From: Luteimonas_C sp035250245
GTDB taxonomy: Bacteria; Pseudomonadota; Gammaproteobacteria; Xanthomonadales; Xanthomonadaceae
DNA length: 64,000 nt
Assembly: GCA_035250245.1 (NCBI GenBank)
Contig: DATFFH010000016.1
Location: forward strand, 3,768-67,767
Direction: 5' to 3'
The first letter of the stretch is position 1, and each line of letters begins with the position of its first letter. Under the pieces are notes generated by a model that had not been told where the DNA came from, searched no databases, and saw only the letters and a list, made by a program, of their open reading frames with translations. Made by a program: the position numbers and the translations under genes. Below are positions 16,262 through 23,659 of the stretch, one piece after another.

Positions 16262-16336
16262 GATGTCTCCTTGGCGTCTGCCGCTTGAGGTTTCCGGTGG
16301 CATGAAACCCAAACAATGCGAGTGTCGAATAGTTTT

Positions 16337-16370
16337 TTCGGCGGAATCGCCTTCGGCGGTTCCGCCCTAC
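16337..16370. repeat. GTAG palindrome, family D copy 2 (single hairpin)
   Basis: The hairpin GGCGGAATCGCC...GGTTCCGCCCTAC matches the right half of 14222-14296. Its CTA at 16367-16369 is the stop codon of the SMI1/KNR4-like gene. Confidence 0.7.
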
Positions 16371-16825
16371 GAGTCTTCAATCGGCGCCAGTACGAAGCGC
16401 CAAAAATTCGGAAGCGGTGAGCCGAGGATATCGGACAGGCCCGCTTCAAGCGCCAGCCGCTCATTCGCGGAAAGCGGGTTCTCCTCCAAGCCAACGGGAT
16501 GCTCCCTGTTCTTCGCGTAAGGACGGATGAATTCGAGAGCGGCCAAGAATTGCGACCAGGAATCCGCGACCGGAGTCGGCGCCCAATAGCCCATGCCGTG
16601 CATCGCCGTGTAGACGGGCAATGGCGCAGAAGACCGATCGATGAAGATCGGATCGCCGCATACGGTTTCCCGGGCCAGGACGAGCCAGTTCGGATTCCAG
16701 TCGCCGCCGCCGTACCCGGCTTGCTCTTCGGTTAGGGAGGCGGGCGAAAAAAATCGTATGCCGCCTATGCCGAAGGAAAGGTCGGGCTGGGGGAGAAAAT
16801 GCTCGGCGGAGAACGGTGCGTTCAT
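16367..16825 (-). CDS. SMI1/KNR4 (SUKH)-like protein, orphan immunity candidate
   Basis: The ATG at 16825 starts MNAPFSAEHFLPQ; the longer form would need a TTG. The 152-aa protein has the SUKH-type core: GGDWNPNWLVLARETVCGDPIFID, with the conserved 'GDPIFID' strand, then PVYTAMHGMGYWAPTPVADSWSQFLAAL. SUKH proteins are commonly immunity factors against polymorphic nuclease toxins, or regulators of them. No toxin gene is adjacent, so it is an orphan here. Stop codon TAG comes from the family D palindrome. Confidence 0.75.
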   Translation of the reverse strand: MNAPFSAEHFLPQPDLSFGIGGIRFFSPASLTEEQAGYGGGDWNPNWLVLARETVCGDPIFIDRSSAPLPVYTAMHGMGYWAPTPVADSWSQFLAALEFIRPYAKNREHPVGLEENPLSANERLALEAGLSDILGSPLPNFWRFVLAPIEDS

Positions 16826-16867
16826 GGATACGACATCCGAATTAAGCCGAGCCAAGAAGCTGCGCTT

Positions 16868-17635
16868 TCAATCCGTCACCACGAAGCTGGTCTGATCGAC
16901 ACCGGTGTTGCCGGTTTTCGGATCGTAGGCATAGACAGTGATGTGGTAGTTGCCCGGCGAATCCGGTTTGAGCTGCGCGAGGAAAGTATTCATCGCGTCC
17001 TGCATCTTCAGCGGGATGGTTTTGTAGTGGCGTCCGTCCTTGTTGACGACCGCCGCGACTTCCATGCCGTTTCCGTCCCACACGCCGCCCGGCGTCACGA
17101 TGCAGCCGCACATCATGACGACGTTCGCCTTGATCTCGTAAGGCGCTTGCTTGAGCGGCGTGTAGAGATGGGTGCCAGGACTCAATATGTCGACGATCAT
17201 GCCCGGCACTTCGACGATCAAGCCGTCGCCGGCGATGGGTTTTCCTGGAACCAGCCAGGTTTGCGTTTGCGACACGGTCCTGGCTTGTTTCTTGATGTAG
17301 GGCGCAAGCACTTCGACGGTCAGGAAAACCGGTTTTTCGATCGCCAAAGTGGCCTTGAACGAAGCGGCGTTCTCCGTGATGGAGCCGTAGCGCGTTTTCG
17401 GCGTTTTCATGATGAGGTCGGTGTTGCCGGTACCGCCCTCGGTCAAGCCTTCCGCGAGTATCTTGCCGCTGTCGGCATCCTTGATCCGGATTAGCGCGCC
17501 GCCGACGGACGAGCCGATGAACTTCCCGTCCCGGGCCTTGGCCCTGACGACGATGTCGGTGTCGACCGGCTGGGCATGCAGGGCGCCGGCGGCGACGAGC
17601 AGCACGAATGCCATGAAACAAGGCAGATAGCGCAT
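16868..17635 (-). CDS. Exported protein with beta-sandwich character, unrecognised
   Basis: The 255-aa protein begins with a signal peptide (MRYLPCFMAFVLLVAAGALHA, cleavage after AHA likely). The mature part reads as two Ig-like or carboxypeptidase-regulatory-like units: one with GSSVGGALIRIKDADSGKIL and AEGLTEGGTGNT, and one near the C-terminus with LKPDSPGNYHITVYAYDPKTGNTGVDQ. A MMCGCIV motif (Cys-Gly-Cys) in the middle may bind metal or form a disulfide. The general plan suggests a periplasmic or surface protein. I recognise no characterised family. Confidence 0.6.
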   Translation of the reverse strand: MRYLPCFMAFVLLVAAGALHAQPVDTDIVVRAKARDGKFIGSSVGGALIRIKDADSGKILAEGLTEGGTGNTDLIMKTPKTRYGSITENAASFKATLAIEKPVFLTVEVLAPYIKKQARTVSQTQTWLVPGKPIAGDGLIVEVPGMIVDILSPGTHLYTPLKQAPYEIKANVVMMCGCIVTPGGVWDGNGMEVAAVVNKDGRHYKTIPLKMQDAMNTFLAQLKPDSPGNYHITVYAYDPKTGNTGVDQTSFVVTD

Positions 17636-17668
17636 CGGGTAATCCTTTCAGAACGCCGGAAACCGTTA

Positions 17669-18010
17669 TTAAAAACGATCTGCGACCCTGTTTTCCGGAA
17701 TGGGCGCCAGATGATCCGCGACCGGCTCGAGAATAAGCTCAGGCAGGCTCTCCGCAATCGTCTCGCGCAGTTGTTGCCATGCCTCGGGATCTACCGACGG
17801 CAGGGCCAGGCCTTCCGCCTTCGCCTCGGCGGAGGGCCATTGGGTGTAGCTATACCAGATATCGTCGGGCCCGCGGTGCAGGCGCGAGCCCAGCGATCCG
17901 CGTTCGCTGCGCAGAAGCTGCGTCACCCGCGACCAAGCGCGGACGAACTGTTCTTCCATCCCGGGGTGCAGGCGCCAGCGATAGATTGCGCAGAAGATGG
18001 GTTCGGGCAT
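17669..18010 (-). CDS. ABM-like ferredoxin-fold protein
   Basis: The 113-aa protein opens with IFCAIYRWRLHPGMEEQFVRAWSRVTQLL and continues with LGSRLHRGPDDIWYSYTQWPSAEAKAEG, the order of strands and helix expected of an ABM/dimeric alpha-beta barrel protein. No catalytic residue can be pointed out. It lies between the exported protein and the NTF2-like gene and may be transcribed with the NTF2-like gene upstream (20-base gap). Confidence 0.75.
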   Translation of the reverse strand: MPEPIFCAIYRWRLHPGMEEQFVRAWSRVTQLLRSERGSLGSRLHRGPDDIWYSYTQWPSAEAKAEGLALPSVDPEAWQQLRETIAESLPELILEPVADHLAPIPENRVADRF

Positions 18011-18030
18011 GTCCGAGGCTCAGGGCGGGA

Positions 18031-18522
18031 TTAGGATTTCTTCGATGCGCGCGGCTTCGGCGCTGCATTCTGATTATCCATGTCCGAGAAGATCAACCAC
18101 GGTTCGCCAGAAGCGCGACGCAGAGTGAGCGTGAACTTACCCATGTCGCCAGGCTTATCGCCGTAGCCGTAGGCACCGATGATGTAGCCGGTCGCGTCTC
18201 CCTCGGCGAAAGCGAGCGCGCGCAGCCGCAACGGGCCGCCGCCTTGGTTCTCGTAGGCTGCCCGGATGGCCGCGCGCCCGCGGACGGGCGGGCGATTGCT
18301 TTGCAGCACGAATCCGTCTTCCGCAAACAGCGCGGCGAGCGCCGCCGCGTCACCCGCGCGCCACGCGCGCTCGTAGTCGCGAAGCACCCGGTCCAGTTGC
18401 GGCGGCAATGCGACGCTGGGAAGTTCGGTGGGCTTGGCTGGCTCCGGGGCGTTCTGCGCGGGAAGCGGACTTGTTGCCAGCATGAGGGTGAGGGCGGGGA
18501 TGGTGAGGATGGAGCGGTTCAT
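18031..18522 (-). CDS. Exported NTF2-like (DUF4440/SnoaL-type) protein
   Basis: The ATG at 18522 begins a signal peptide (MNRSILTIPALTLMLATSPLPAQ) and gives 163 aa; an in-frame ATG at 18672 lies within a repeat and is rejected. The mature part is an NTF2-like cone: LRDYERAWRAGDAAALAALFAEDGFVLQ, GRAAIRAAYENQGG and PWLIFSDMDNQ, as in DUF4440. Family members have enzymatic or scaffolding roles. A GTTAGAC box lies about 28 bases upstream of the start on the coding strand (see rejected items). Confidence 0.8.
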   Translation of the reverse strand: MNRSILTIPALTLMLATSPLPAQNAPEPAKPTELPSVALPPQLDRVLRDYERAWRAGDAAALAALFAEDGFVLQSNRPPVRGRAAIRAAYENQGGGPLRLRALAFAEGDATGYIIGAYGYGDKPGDMGKFTLTLRRASGEPWLIFSDMDNQNAAPKPRASKKS

Positions 18523-18566
18523 GGGTCTCGATCCATTGGGACATTGATCGTCTAACGACATTAGCT

Positions 18567-18649
18567 CGTAGGCTGGGTTGGCTTCATCAACCCAGCGCTT
18601 TGCCTTGTTAGATTGCGATGCTGGATTGTTGAAGCCAACCCAGCCTACG
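18567..18649. repeat. GTAG palindrome, family A copy 1
   Basis: A long inverted repeat with arms CGTAGGCTGGGTTG and CAACCCAGCCTACG and nested CAACCCAGC pairs. Other copies are at 19214-19274 (truncated), 25544-25632, 41268-41411 and 63906-63989. Confidence 0.85.
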
Positions 18650-18660
18650 GGTTCACGGTG

Positions 18661-18682
18661 TTGGGGTTTCACCCCAACCTAC
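18661..18682. repeat. GTAG palindrome, family G
   Basis: On the minus strand: GTAGGTTGGGGTGAAACCCC followed by AA. The TTGGGGT/ACCCCAA arms pair across a TTC loop. It is directly next to family A copy 1. Confidence 0.6.
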
Positions 18683-18685
18683 GGG

Positions 18686-19126
18686 CTAGCGGGCTCGCCA
18701 CCATTCCTCTGCCTGCGTATCCAGGAGATGCACCAGCCTAGAAGCGATACCTGCGTAGAAGGAGGGCGCTCGCTCCGGCATCGGGGGATCGTAACTGCGG
18801 GGACCGAACACGAACCAGTCTTCTACCGGGCCCTCGCCACCCAACCGAAGCCGCTCGCTGAAGAACTGAGCGTTGAGCTTGGAGACGGGCAGATCTGCTC
18901 CGCGCCCCATTGCCAAGTTGCCTGCAAGATCACTTTTAGCCACTTCGACGACAAAGCTGCCCCCGGAGCTAAGGAACTGAAATGTCAAATAATCGACATG
19001 ATCAGAGGTGATGCGCCGGAAGTGAGGGAAGGTTCCGCTAAAGCCTCGGCTACGAAGCTCCGGCACAAAAATATCTTTGAGTGCCTTCATCATTAAGGCG
19101 CGGTGCGGTTCCATATGCCTGATCAT
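18686..19126 (-). CDS. DUF4304 domain protein, immunity-type candidate
   Basis: The 146-aa protein has the DUF4304 opening ALKDIFVPELRSRGFSGTFPHFRRITSDHVDYLTFQFLSSGGSFVVEV and a C-terminal WFVFGPRSYD. Proteins of this domain are often encoded near polymorphic toxins or in accessory gene clusters and behave as immunity-type genes. No toxin is adjacent. The ATG at 19126 is used; another ATG lies four codons later. The gap to the EF-Ts-like gene upstream is 180 bases and holds a truncated palindrome. Confidence 0.75.
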   Translation of the reverse strand: MIRHMEPHRALMMKALKDIFVPELRSRGFSGTFPHFRRITSDHVDYLTFQFLSSGGSFVVEVAKSDLAGNLAMGRGADLPVSKLNAQFFSERLRLGGEGPVEDWFVFGPRSYDPPMPERAPSFYAGIASRLVHLLDTQAEEWWRAR

Positions 19127-19213
19127 AAAACGGTCTGATCCCGTTTTCTGTTCTGCCTCTGATCCGAGAAAGGGCAGAGTGAAAAAGAGTACTCTGACCC
19201 CTATTCTCGTTTA

Positions 19214-19274
19214 TCAACCAGCGCTTTGCCTTGTTCGATTGCGATGCTGGGTTGTTGAAGCCAACCCAGCCTAC
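19214..19274. repeat. GTAG palindrome, family A copy 2 (left arm truncated)
   Basis: It matches the right three quarters of 18567-18649, including the GCGCTTTGCCTTGTT stretch, but the outer left arm is missing. It lies within the 180-base gap between the EF-Ts-like and DUF4304 genes. Confidence 0.75.
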
Positions 19275-19307
19275 GGTCCTGAAGCCCGCCCTACGGGCCT
19301 GCGGTTC

Positions 19308-19724
19308 TCATCTGGGGCTCCGCAAGTTGTAGATCACGGCGGGTGATTTCGGAGGTTCAGGTTGTGGCGGCTCCTGCGCTTCGGTCGACCAGCGAACGAA
19401 TCTCAGGATTGCGATGCTCTCGCGAAAGCCCCCAGCTGTCCTGGCAACCAACTGATTAATGGTTAATTCGGAGTCTTTGACGAAAGGCTGTCGCATCAGG
19501 TCGTCGACAGTGGCCGGCGCCATGGCCGCAATGTGCATGGCTAGGTCTTTGGCAAGAAATTTGAATGTATCGGATTTGACGACGACCGGATCTGATGCGC
19601 CAAGCTCAATGAGCACGCCGATGCCGCCGTTGTGCACATAGCTCTCGATGAAGCGGTCGGAATAATTCATTAGTGTCAAGATGTCGCGAAGTAGTTGGCG
19701 CGAGAATATGATCGGATCACGCAT
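19308..19724 (-). CDS. Stand-alone EF-Ts-like dimerisation-domain protein (138 aa)
   Basis: Residues 24-70 (RFIESYVHNGGIGVLIELGA and TFKFLAKDLAMHIAAMAP) read like the first half of the EF-Ts dimerisation domain, where IGVLVE, then an aromatic-rich helix and DIAMHIAA are characteristic. Residues 77-110 (LMRQPFVKDSELTINQLVAR, ESIAILRFVRW) match the QPFVKD-x4-V/I-x2-L and RF-x-RF/W end of EF-Ts. The N-terminal UBA-like module that contacts EF-Tu and the internal coiled coil are absent, so it is not a full elongation factor. The tail (QEPPQPEPPKSP) is Pro-rich. It is an unexplained paralogue in an AT-richer accessory segment. Confidence 0.7.
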   Translation of the reverse strand: MRDPIIFSRQLLRDILTLMNYSDRFIESYVHNGGIGVLIELGASDPVVVKSDTFKFLAKDLAMHIAAMAPATVDDLMRQPFVKDSELTINQLVARTAGGFRESIAILRFVRWSTEAQEPPQPEPPKSPAVIYNLRSPR

Positions 19725-19745
19725 TGCGGCGGGCTGAAGCCAGCC

Positions 19746-19774
19746 TTACGGATCCTACGGATCCTACGGGTCCT
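19746..19774. repeat. Short tandem repeat at gene end
   Basis: Three near-identical 9-mers (TACGGATCC, TACGGATCC, TACGGGTCC) in a row, just after the HEPN-motif gene, whose last codons overlap the edge. Confidence 0.7.
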
Positions 19775-20426
19775 AGGAAAAGTTTGACAGCAGAAAGTGC
19801 TCTACGAATCCAACTATGCTGCCAGCATCCTGAGGGGTTAACTTATCCCAGTCGGCGTGCATGGCGTGGTTGCGAATTTTAGGCATGGCCGACAAAAGTG
19901 CCTTTTGCGGGCCTGAGATAAGGCCTTGTGACTTTAGAGCGTTTACTACTTGTTCCATTGTGTTGCCATCAACGGTTAAATCATTTGCAGTAGCGTAGCG
20001 CTTGAGCGCATCTTCAAGCGCGGCAGATGCTAAGACGGTAGCTACGGTGTGATGGCCTTCAGTTAATGAGGTTTTCGCCAATGCAACCAAGTCACCAAAT
20101 AGCTCGCCGGATACGCTTCGTTCGATGTCGAATATGTAGCCGCCTTCGAAGTCACTCTTGGCGCCAATGAATATGCCGCGGCATGCATGAAGCATTCGCT
20201 CGGTAACATAATTGTTCTGAATAACAGAAATCTCGTTGTTAAAGCGCGTGTAGTGCGGGCTTTCTGGCCCAAATACGCCATGGAATAAGCTAAGTACGCT
20301 TGCCGCCCACGTGTAAAAAGCTTGGGCATCCGCGTTGGCAGCATCTCGGCCAACAAGGGGGATGCGGCTACCAACTTCTATTAATTCGTCGAAGCGCTTT
20401 TGAATCTTGGCTTGTATCTGGGACAT
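19773..20426 (-). CDS. HEPN-like protein with R-x4-H motif
   Basis: The 217-aa soluble protein is largely helical. The C-terminal part has AALEDALKRYATANDL and then KIRNHAMHADWDKL, in which RNHAMH (Arg185-x4-His190) is the ribonuclease-type motif of HEPN domains. HEPN proteins with this motif cut RNA in toxin-antitoxin and abortive infection systems; others are only scaffolds. The gene is clearly less GC-rich than the core genes around it. The ATG at 20426 follows GGAAGC. A short tandem repeat lies at its 3' end. It may act with the membrane HEPN-like gene upstream. Confidence 0.65.
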   Translation of the reverse strand: MSQIQAKIQKRFDELIEVGSRIPLVGRDAANADAQAFYTWAASVLSLFHGVFGPESPHYTRFNNEISVIQNNYVTERMLHACRGIFIGAKSDFEGGYIFDIERSVSGELFGDLVALAKTSLTEGHHTVATVLASAALEDALKRYATANDLTVDGNTMEQVVNALKSQGLISGPQKALLSAMPKIRNHAMHADWDKLTPQDAGSIVGFVEHFLLSNFS

Positions 20427-20555
20427 AGCTTCCCCCTATTGGCTAGCTGCAATTACACCTAAGAGTGGTAGATAAAATGGGGGCTGGGTGTCGTTGCAAA
20501 AAATTCTCCGAGTCTTTTTCTAAACGAGTACTTATTTCATTTTAGTTGTAGCTGT

Positions 20556-21215
20556 CTACTGCTCCCATAGATCGCCTTCATGGGCGAAGCGGGGTTCATT
20601 CTCTCCGGTGAAGACTTTATGACCGCGCGGACCGATCAATCTTGTGAGGGAGTCAAGTAGTTCAGGCGCAATGTCTAGTGCCCACTGGGCAGCTTGAGGC
20701 TCAACTTTGGCGCCGTGAGTTGCTGAGTTGAGCAGTGAGGTTAGGTCTGAAATTGCAGAGCGCTGTTCTGGAGTTAAGACGTTCTTCTCGTCAAGGGAAC
20801 GAAGAAGGTGGCCAAGCCCCCGATTCTTAGTTGAGATGCCGTTTCGTTCACAGAGTTCTACCAGTCTTCTCTCAATCTCGATTCTGAAACCCGCGAGAGC
20901 GAGATTGGGATCGTTTTGAGCGACAGCAAGAAAGGTGTGCTCAATCTTCGGTGCTTCTTCGGATGGCTCAAGAAGGCCCGCTTCCTTGGCTTTTTCGGCG
21001 GCTTTCTGTATTTCTTGTAGTTCTACCTTTAGGCCGCCTGGAAGCTCAACTGATTTGACTAAGGGAGCGAGCCAGGGAATCACCGCGACGACAAGTAAAC
21101 CGAGCGTAATGCCGTCAATGGCGATGTATGGCCATATAAGGTGGGCAGCTGCAACTAGTGCTGCGCTGCTTGAGACCGCAAGTTTTAGGTTGCGAAGATT
21201 GGAATCATTGTCCAT
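20556..21215 (-). CDS. Two-helix membrane protein with HEPN-like C-terminal domain
   Basis: The 219-aa protein has two N-terminal membrane helices (about residues 12-30 and 34-53), a charged linker (ELQEIQKAAEKAKEAGLLEPSE), and a helical C-terminal domain: FRIEIERRLVELCERNGI, RGLGHLLRSLDEKNVLTPEQRSAISDLTSLLNSATHGAKVEPQAAQWALDIAPELLDSL. The final part looks like HEPN/DUF4145-type helices ending in 'N-x-A-T-H-G', without the arginine of active HEPN nucleases. It could be a membrane sensor for the neighbouring HEPN protein. The start ATG is at 21215. Confidence 0.6.
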   Translation of the reverse strand: MDNDSNLRNLKLAVSSSAALVAAAHLIWPYIAIDGITLGLLVVAVIPWLAPLVKSVELPGGLKVELQEIQKAAEKAKEAGLLEPSEEAPKIEHTFLAVAQNDPNLALAGFRIEIERRLVELCERNGISTKNRGLGHLLRSLDEKNVLTPEQRSAISDLTSLLNSATHGAKVEPQAAQWALDIAPELLDSLTRLIGPRGHKVFTGENEPRFAHEGDLWEQ

Positions 21216-21268
21216 AGCTAAGCCTGAATTAAGTCACGCCCTGCGAAGCGCATCGGCTTGAATAGATG

Positions 21269-21517
21269 TCAGGTGCCAGCAAGCTGCCAAACACCATGCG
21301 GTGAAACTTCAGCAGCTTTCATAGTGCCATTACGACGGAGTAGATTAGCCGACCAGCGCATGTCGTACTGCCATGTATAGAACAGGTCTCCAGAAGAGCG
21401 CAGATCTAACTCGTGATGTTTCCAAATGTCACGAGCAACCTCGATGAGAGAAGCACTCCCGCCTAAGCGCGAAAGTGAAGTTGAAACCCAATCCGTCACG
21501 TCATGTTTTGTGGCCAT
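21269..21517 (-). CDS. Small winged-helix protein (Mrr N-terminal-like)
   Basis: The 82-aa protein reads VTDWVSTSLSRLGGSASLIEVARDIWKHHELDLRSSGDLFYTW, then DMRWSANLLRRNGTMKAAEVSPHGVWQLAGT. The closing pattern 'RW-x3-LRR-x-G-x-hydrophobic-x5-S-P-x-G-V-W-x-L' is what I associate with winged-helix modules found at the N-terminus of Mrr restriction proteins. It is likely DNA-binding. The ATG at 21517 has GAAGGAGC upstream. It is the first gene of a minus-strand set with the two HEPN-like genes, with a 53-base gap to the next. Confidence 0.6.
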   Translation of the reverse strand: MATKHDVTDWVSTSLSRLGGSASLIEVARDIWKHHELDLRSSGDLFYTWQYDMRWSANLLRRNGTMKAAEVSPHGVWQLAGT

Positions 21518-21681
21518 TAGAAGCTCCTTCTATGAGACCTAACTTTAGCCAGACCTTAGGTGGGGCATTTGTAACAGCCTGCAACTGCAAGGAGAATTCG
21601 TCAATCAGAAAAATCTCAATAAGATCAATGTTTTATTGACATGTTGGGGCCAAGGGCAGTGCGGAAATTTTTATGCGCACG

Positions 21682-22935
21682 TCATTCCTTCCAATCACCC
21701 AGCTTCTGTTTAACGCCAACATTCTTGAGCGTCACGTAACTCGGAATCCCATCCCGTCCATAAGGCGGCGGCGCCTCCCCTCTAATCAACGGTTCCAAAT
21801 ACTTCCGCGCCGCAGCAGTGATGCCGTAACCATCCTTACGAATAAACCCCGCCGGCATCTTCTTCTCGTGATTGGCCACTTTCTCCAACGGCGCCGGCTC
21901 GATCTTCCACCGATACGGCGAATCGGAAGTGCGCTTGATCACCGGCATCGTCGCATTCATCCCCTTCAACGCGTACTGCACGGCGGCCTTGCCGACGGCC
22001 ATGGCTTGATCCAAGTCCGTCTTGGAAGCCAGATGCCGAGCGGAGCGTTGCAGGTAGTCGGGTAGGGTCCAATGCACTTTCAGGCCGAGCGAATCCTTCA
22101 CCCGCCCGGCCAAGAACGAAGCCACGCCGCCCAGTTGCGTGTGCCCGAACGAATCCTTCCCACCGCCCGCATCGGCGACGAACGAACCATCGGCGGTGCG
22201 GATGCCTTCGCTGGCCACCACCACGCAATAGCCGACGCGCTTCACGATCTTCGACACCTGCGCCAGAAAATCCGCTTCGTCGTACGGCCGCTCCGGAAAC
22301 AGAATCAGATGCGGCGCATCGTCGGCCGATTTCCCAGCCAGACCGCCGGCCGCGGCCAACCACCCGGCGTGGCGGCCCATCGCTTCGTACACGAACACCT
22401 TGGTCGAGGTCTCCGCCATCGCCGCCACGTCCAGCGCGCATTCGCGCACCGACACCGCGGTGTATTTCGCGGCCGAACCGAAACCGGGGCAGCAATCGGT
22501 GACGGCCAGGTCGTTGTCCACCGTCTTGGGTACGCCGATGCAGGTCAGCGGGTAGTCGAATTCGGCGGCCAGCTTGGACACCTTCAACGCCGTGTCGGCC
22601 GAATCGTTGCCGCCGTTGTAGAGGAAGTAGCGCACGTCGTGCGCCCGGAACACGGCCAGCAGGCGCTCGTAGCGGGCCCGGTCGGCTTCCAAGGATTTCA
22701 ATTTGACCCGGCAAGAACCGAAGGCCCCGCCCGGGGTATGGGCCAGGGCCCGGATCGCGGCGGCCGATTCCTTAGTGGTGTCGATCAACTCCTCGCGCAG
22801 GGCGCCCAAAATCCCGTTGCGCGCGGCCAGGACTTTGACCTTGCGGGCGCGGGCTTCGCCGATCACGGCCGCCGCGGTGGCGTTGATGACGGCGGTGACG
22901 CCGCCGGACTGGGCGTAGAGCAGGGTTCCGGACAT
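21682..22935 (-). CDS. pfp: Pyrophosphate-type 6-phosphofructokinase
   Basis: The 417-aa protein has the phosphofructokinase signatures YNGGNDSADTA (residues 107-115), GVPKTVDND (134-142, with the Lys of PPi-dependent enzymes) and GRHAGWLAAAGG. The Asp in the GGND position and the PKT lysine favour pyrophosphate over ATP as phosphoryl donor, as in xanthomonads, whose glycolysis uses a reversible PPi enzyme. The ATG at 22935 is chosen; the long frame extending beyond it overlaps adk and is a shadow. It is divergent from adk with 111 bases between. Confidence 0.92.
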   Translation of the reverse strand: MSGTLLYAQSGGVTAVINATAAAVIGEARARKVKVLAARNGILGALREELIDTTKESAAAIRALAHTPGGAFGSCRVKLKSLEADRARYERLLAVFRAHDVRYFLYNGGNDSADTALKVSKLAAEFDYPLTCIGVPKTVDNDLAVTDCCPGFGSAAKYTAVSVRECALDVAAMAETSTKVFVYEAMGRHAGWLAAAGGLAGKSADDAPHLILFPERPYDEADFLAQVSKIVKRVGYCVVVASEGIRTADGSFVADAGGGKDSFGHTQLGGVASFLAGRVKDSLGLKVHWTLPDYLQRSARHLASKTDLDQAMAVGKAAVQYALKGMNATMPVIKRTSDSPYRWKIEPAPLEKVANHEKKMPAGFIRKDGYGITAAARKYLEPLIRGEAPPPYGRDGIPSYVTLKNVGVKQKLGDWKE

Positions 22936-23046
22936 GGCAGGCTCGGGATTTCGGGGGGTTTGGGGTAAGCTGACGCGGTATTTCGCCGCGTCCGGGGGAG
23001 TGTAACGCCGCGCGGCGACACGATTTTTAGCGTTTTGGAGCGAGCG

Positions 23047-23625
23047 ATGCGATTGGTACTCCTCGGCGCGCCCGGGTCCGGCAAGGGCACCCAGGCCGCT
23101 AGGCTGAAAGAGCACCTGCAGGTGCCCCACATCTCCACCGGCGACCTGCTGCGCGCGGAAGTGGCCGCGGGCACGCCCTTGGGCCTGGAAGCGAAAGACA
23201 TCATGGCGCGCGGCGAGCTGGTGTCCGACGCGATCCTGCTGGGCATGCTGGAAGACCGCTTCTCGCGTCCGGATACCGCCAACGGTTTCATCCTGGACGG
23301 CTACCCGCGCAACCTGGCCCAGGCCGACGCGCTGGACAAATTGTTGCAGCGGATCGGCCAGCCGATGGATTTCGCCTTGCAGCTGGACGTGGACAACGAA
23401 CTGCTGATCGAACGCATCGCCGGCCGCGCCAAAGCGGAAGGCCGCGACGACGACAATCCGGAATCGGTGCGCAAGCGCTTGCGGATCTACGACGAGCAGA
23501 CCGCGCCGGTGATCGAGTTCTACCGCCAGCACGGCCAGCTGACCGTGGTCGACGGCGTGGGTTCGATGGACGATGTGTTCAACCGGATCGTCGAGGCGAT
23601 CGCGCCGGCGACAGAGGTCGGTTGA
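23047..23625 (+). CDS. adk: Adenylate kinase (short-LID form)
   Basis: Residues 7-15 form the P-loop GAPGSGKGT; STGDLLRAEV, GFILDGYPRNLAQADALD and the ERIAGRAKAEGRDDDNPESVRKRLR arginine region follow as in adenylate kinases. The LID is short (no zinc loop), typical of the family in this order. The ATG at 23047 is preceded by GGAG seven bases upstream. The gene is followed by a small membrane protein and mpl on the same strand, and is divergent from pfp. It interconverts ATP, AMP and ADP. Confidence 0.97.
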   Translation: MRLVLLGAPGSGKGTQAARLKEHLQVPHISTGDLLRAEVAAGTPLGLEAKDIMARGELVSDAILLGMLEDRFSRPDTANGFILDGYPRNLAQADALDKLLQRIGQPMDFALQLDVDNELLIERIAGRAKAEGRDDDNPESVRKRLRIYDEQTAPVIEFYRQHGQLTVVDGVGSMDDVFNRIVEAIAPATEVG

Positions 23626-23659
23626 TCGCATCTACCTGCGGCGGGCTGAAGGCCTATCG

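Noticed and set aside
18550..18613. attC-like pair GTCTAAC ... GTTAGAT with a central hairpin, which would fit an integron recombination site
   Set aside because: The right box is part of the interspersed family A palindrome (the copy at 19214 has GTTCGAT there). Isolated GTTRRRY boxes also lie upstream of genes at 6333, 14206 and 21537, but no partner boxes or integrase gene were found, and chance could explain the boxes.
22936..23631. Upstream extension of the pfp frame over adk
   Set aside because: It lies antisense to adk, which has a clear P-loop and start; pfp begins at 22935.
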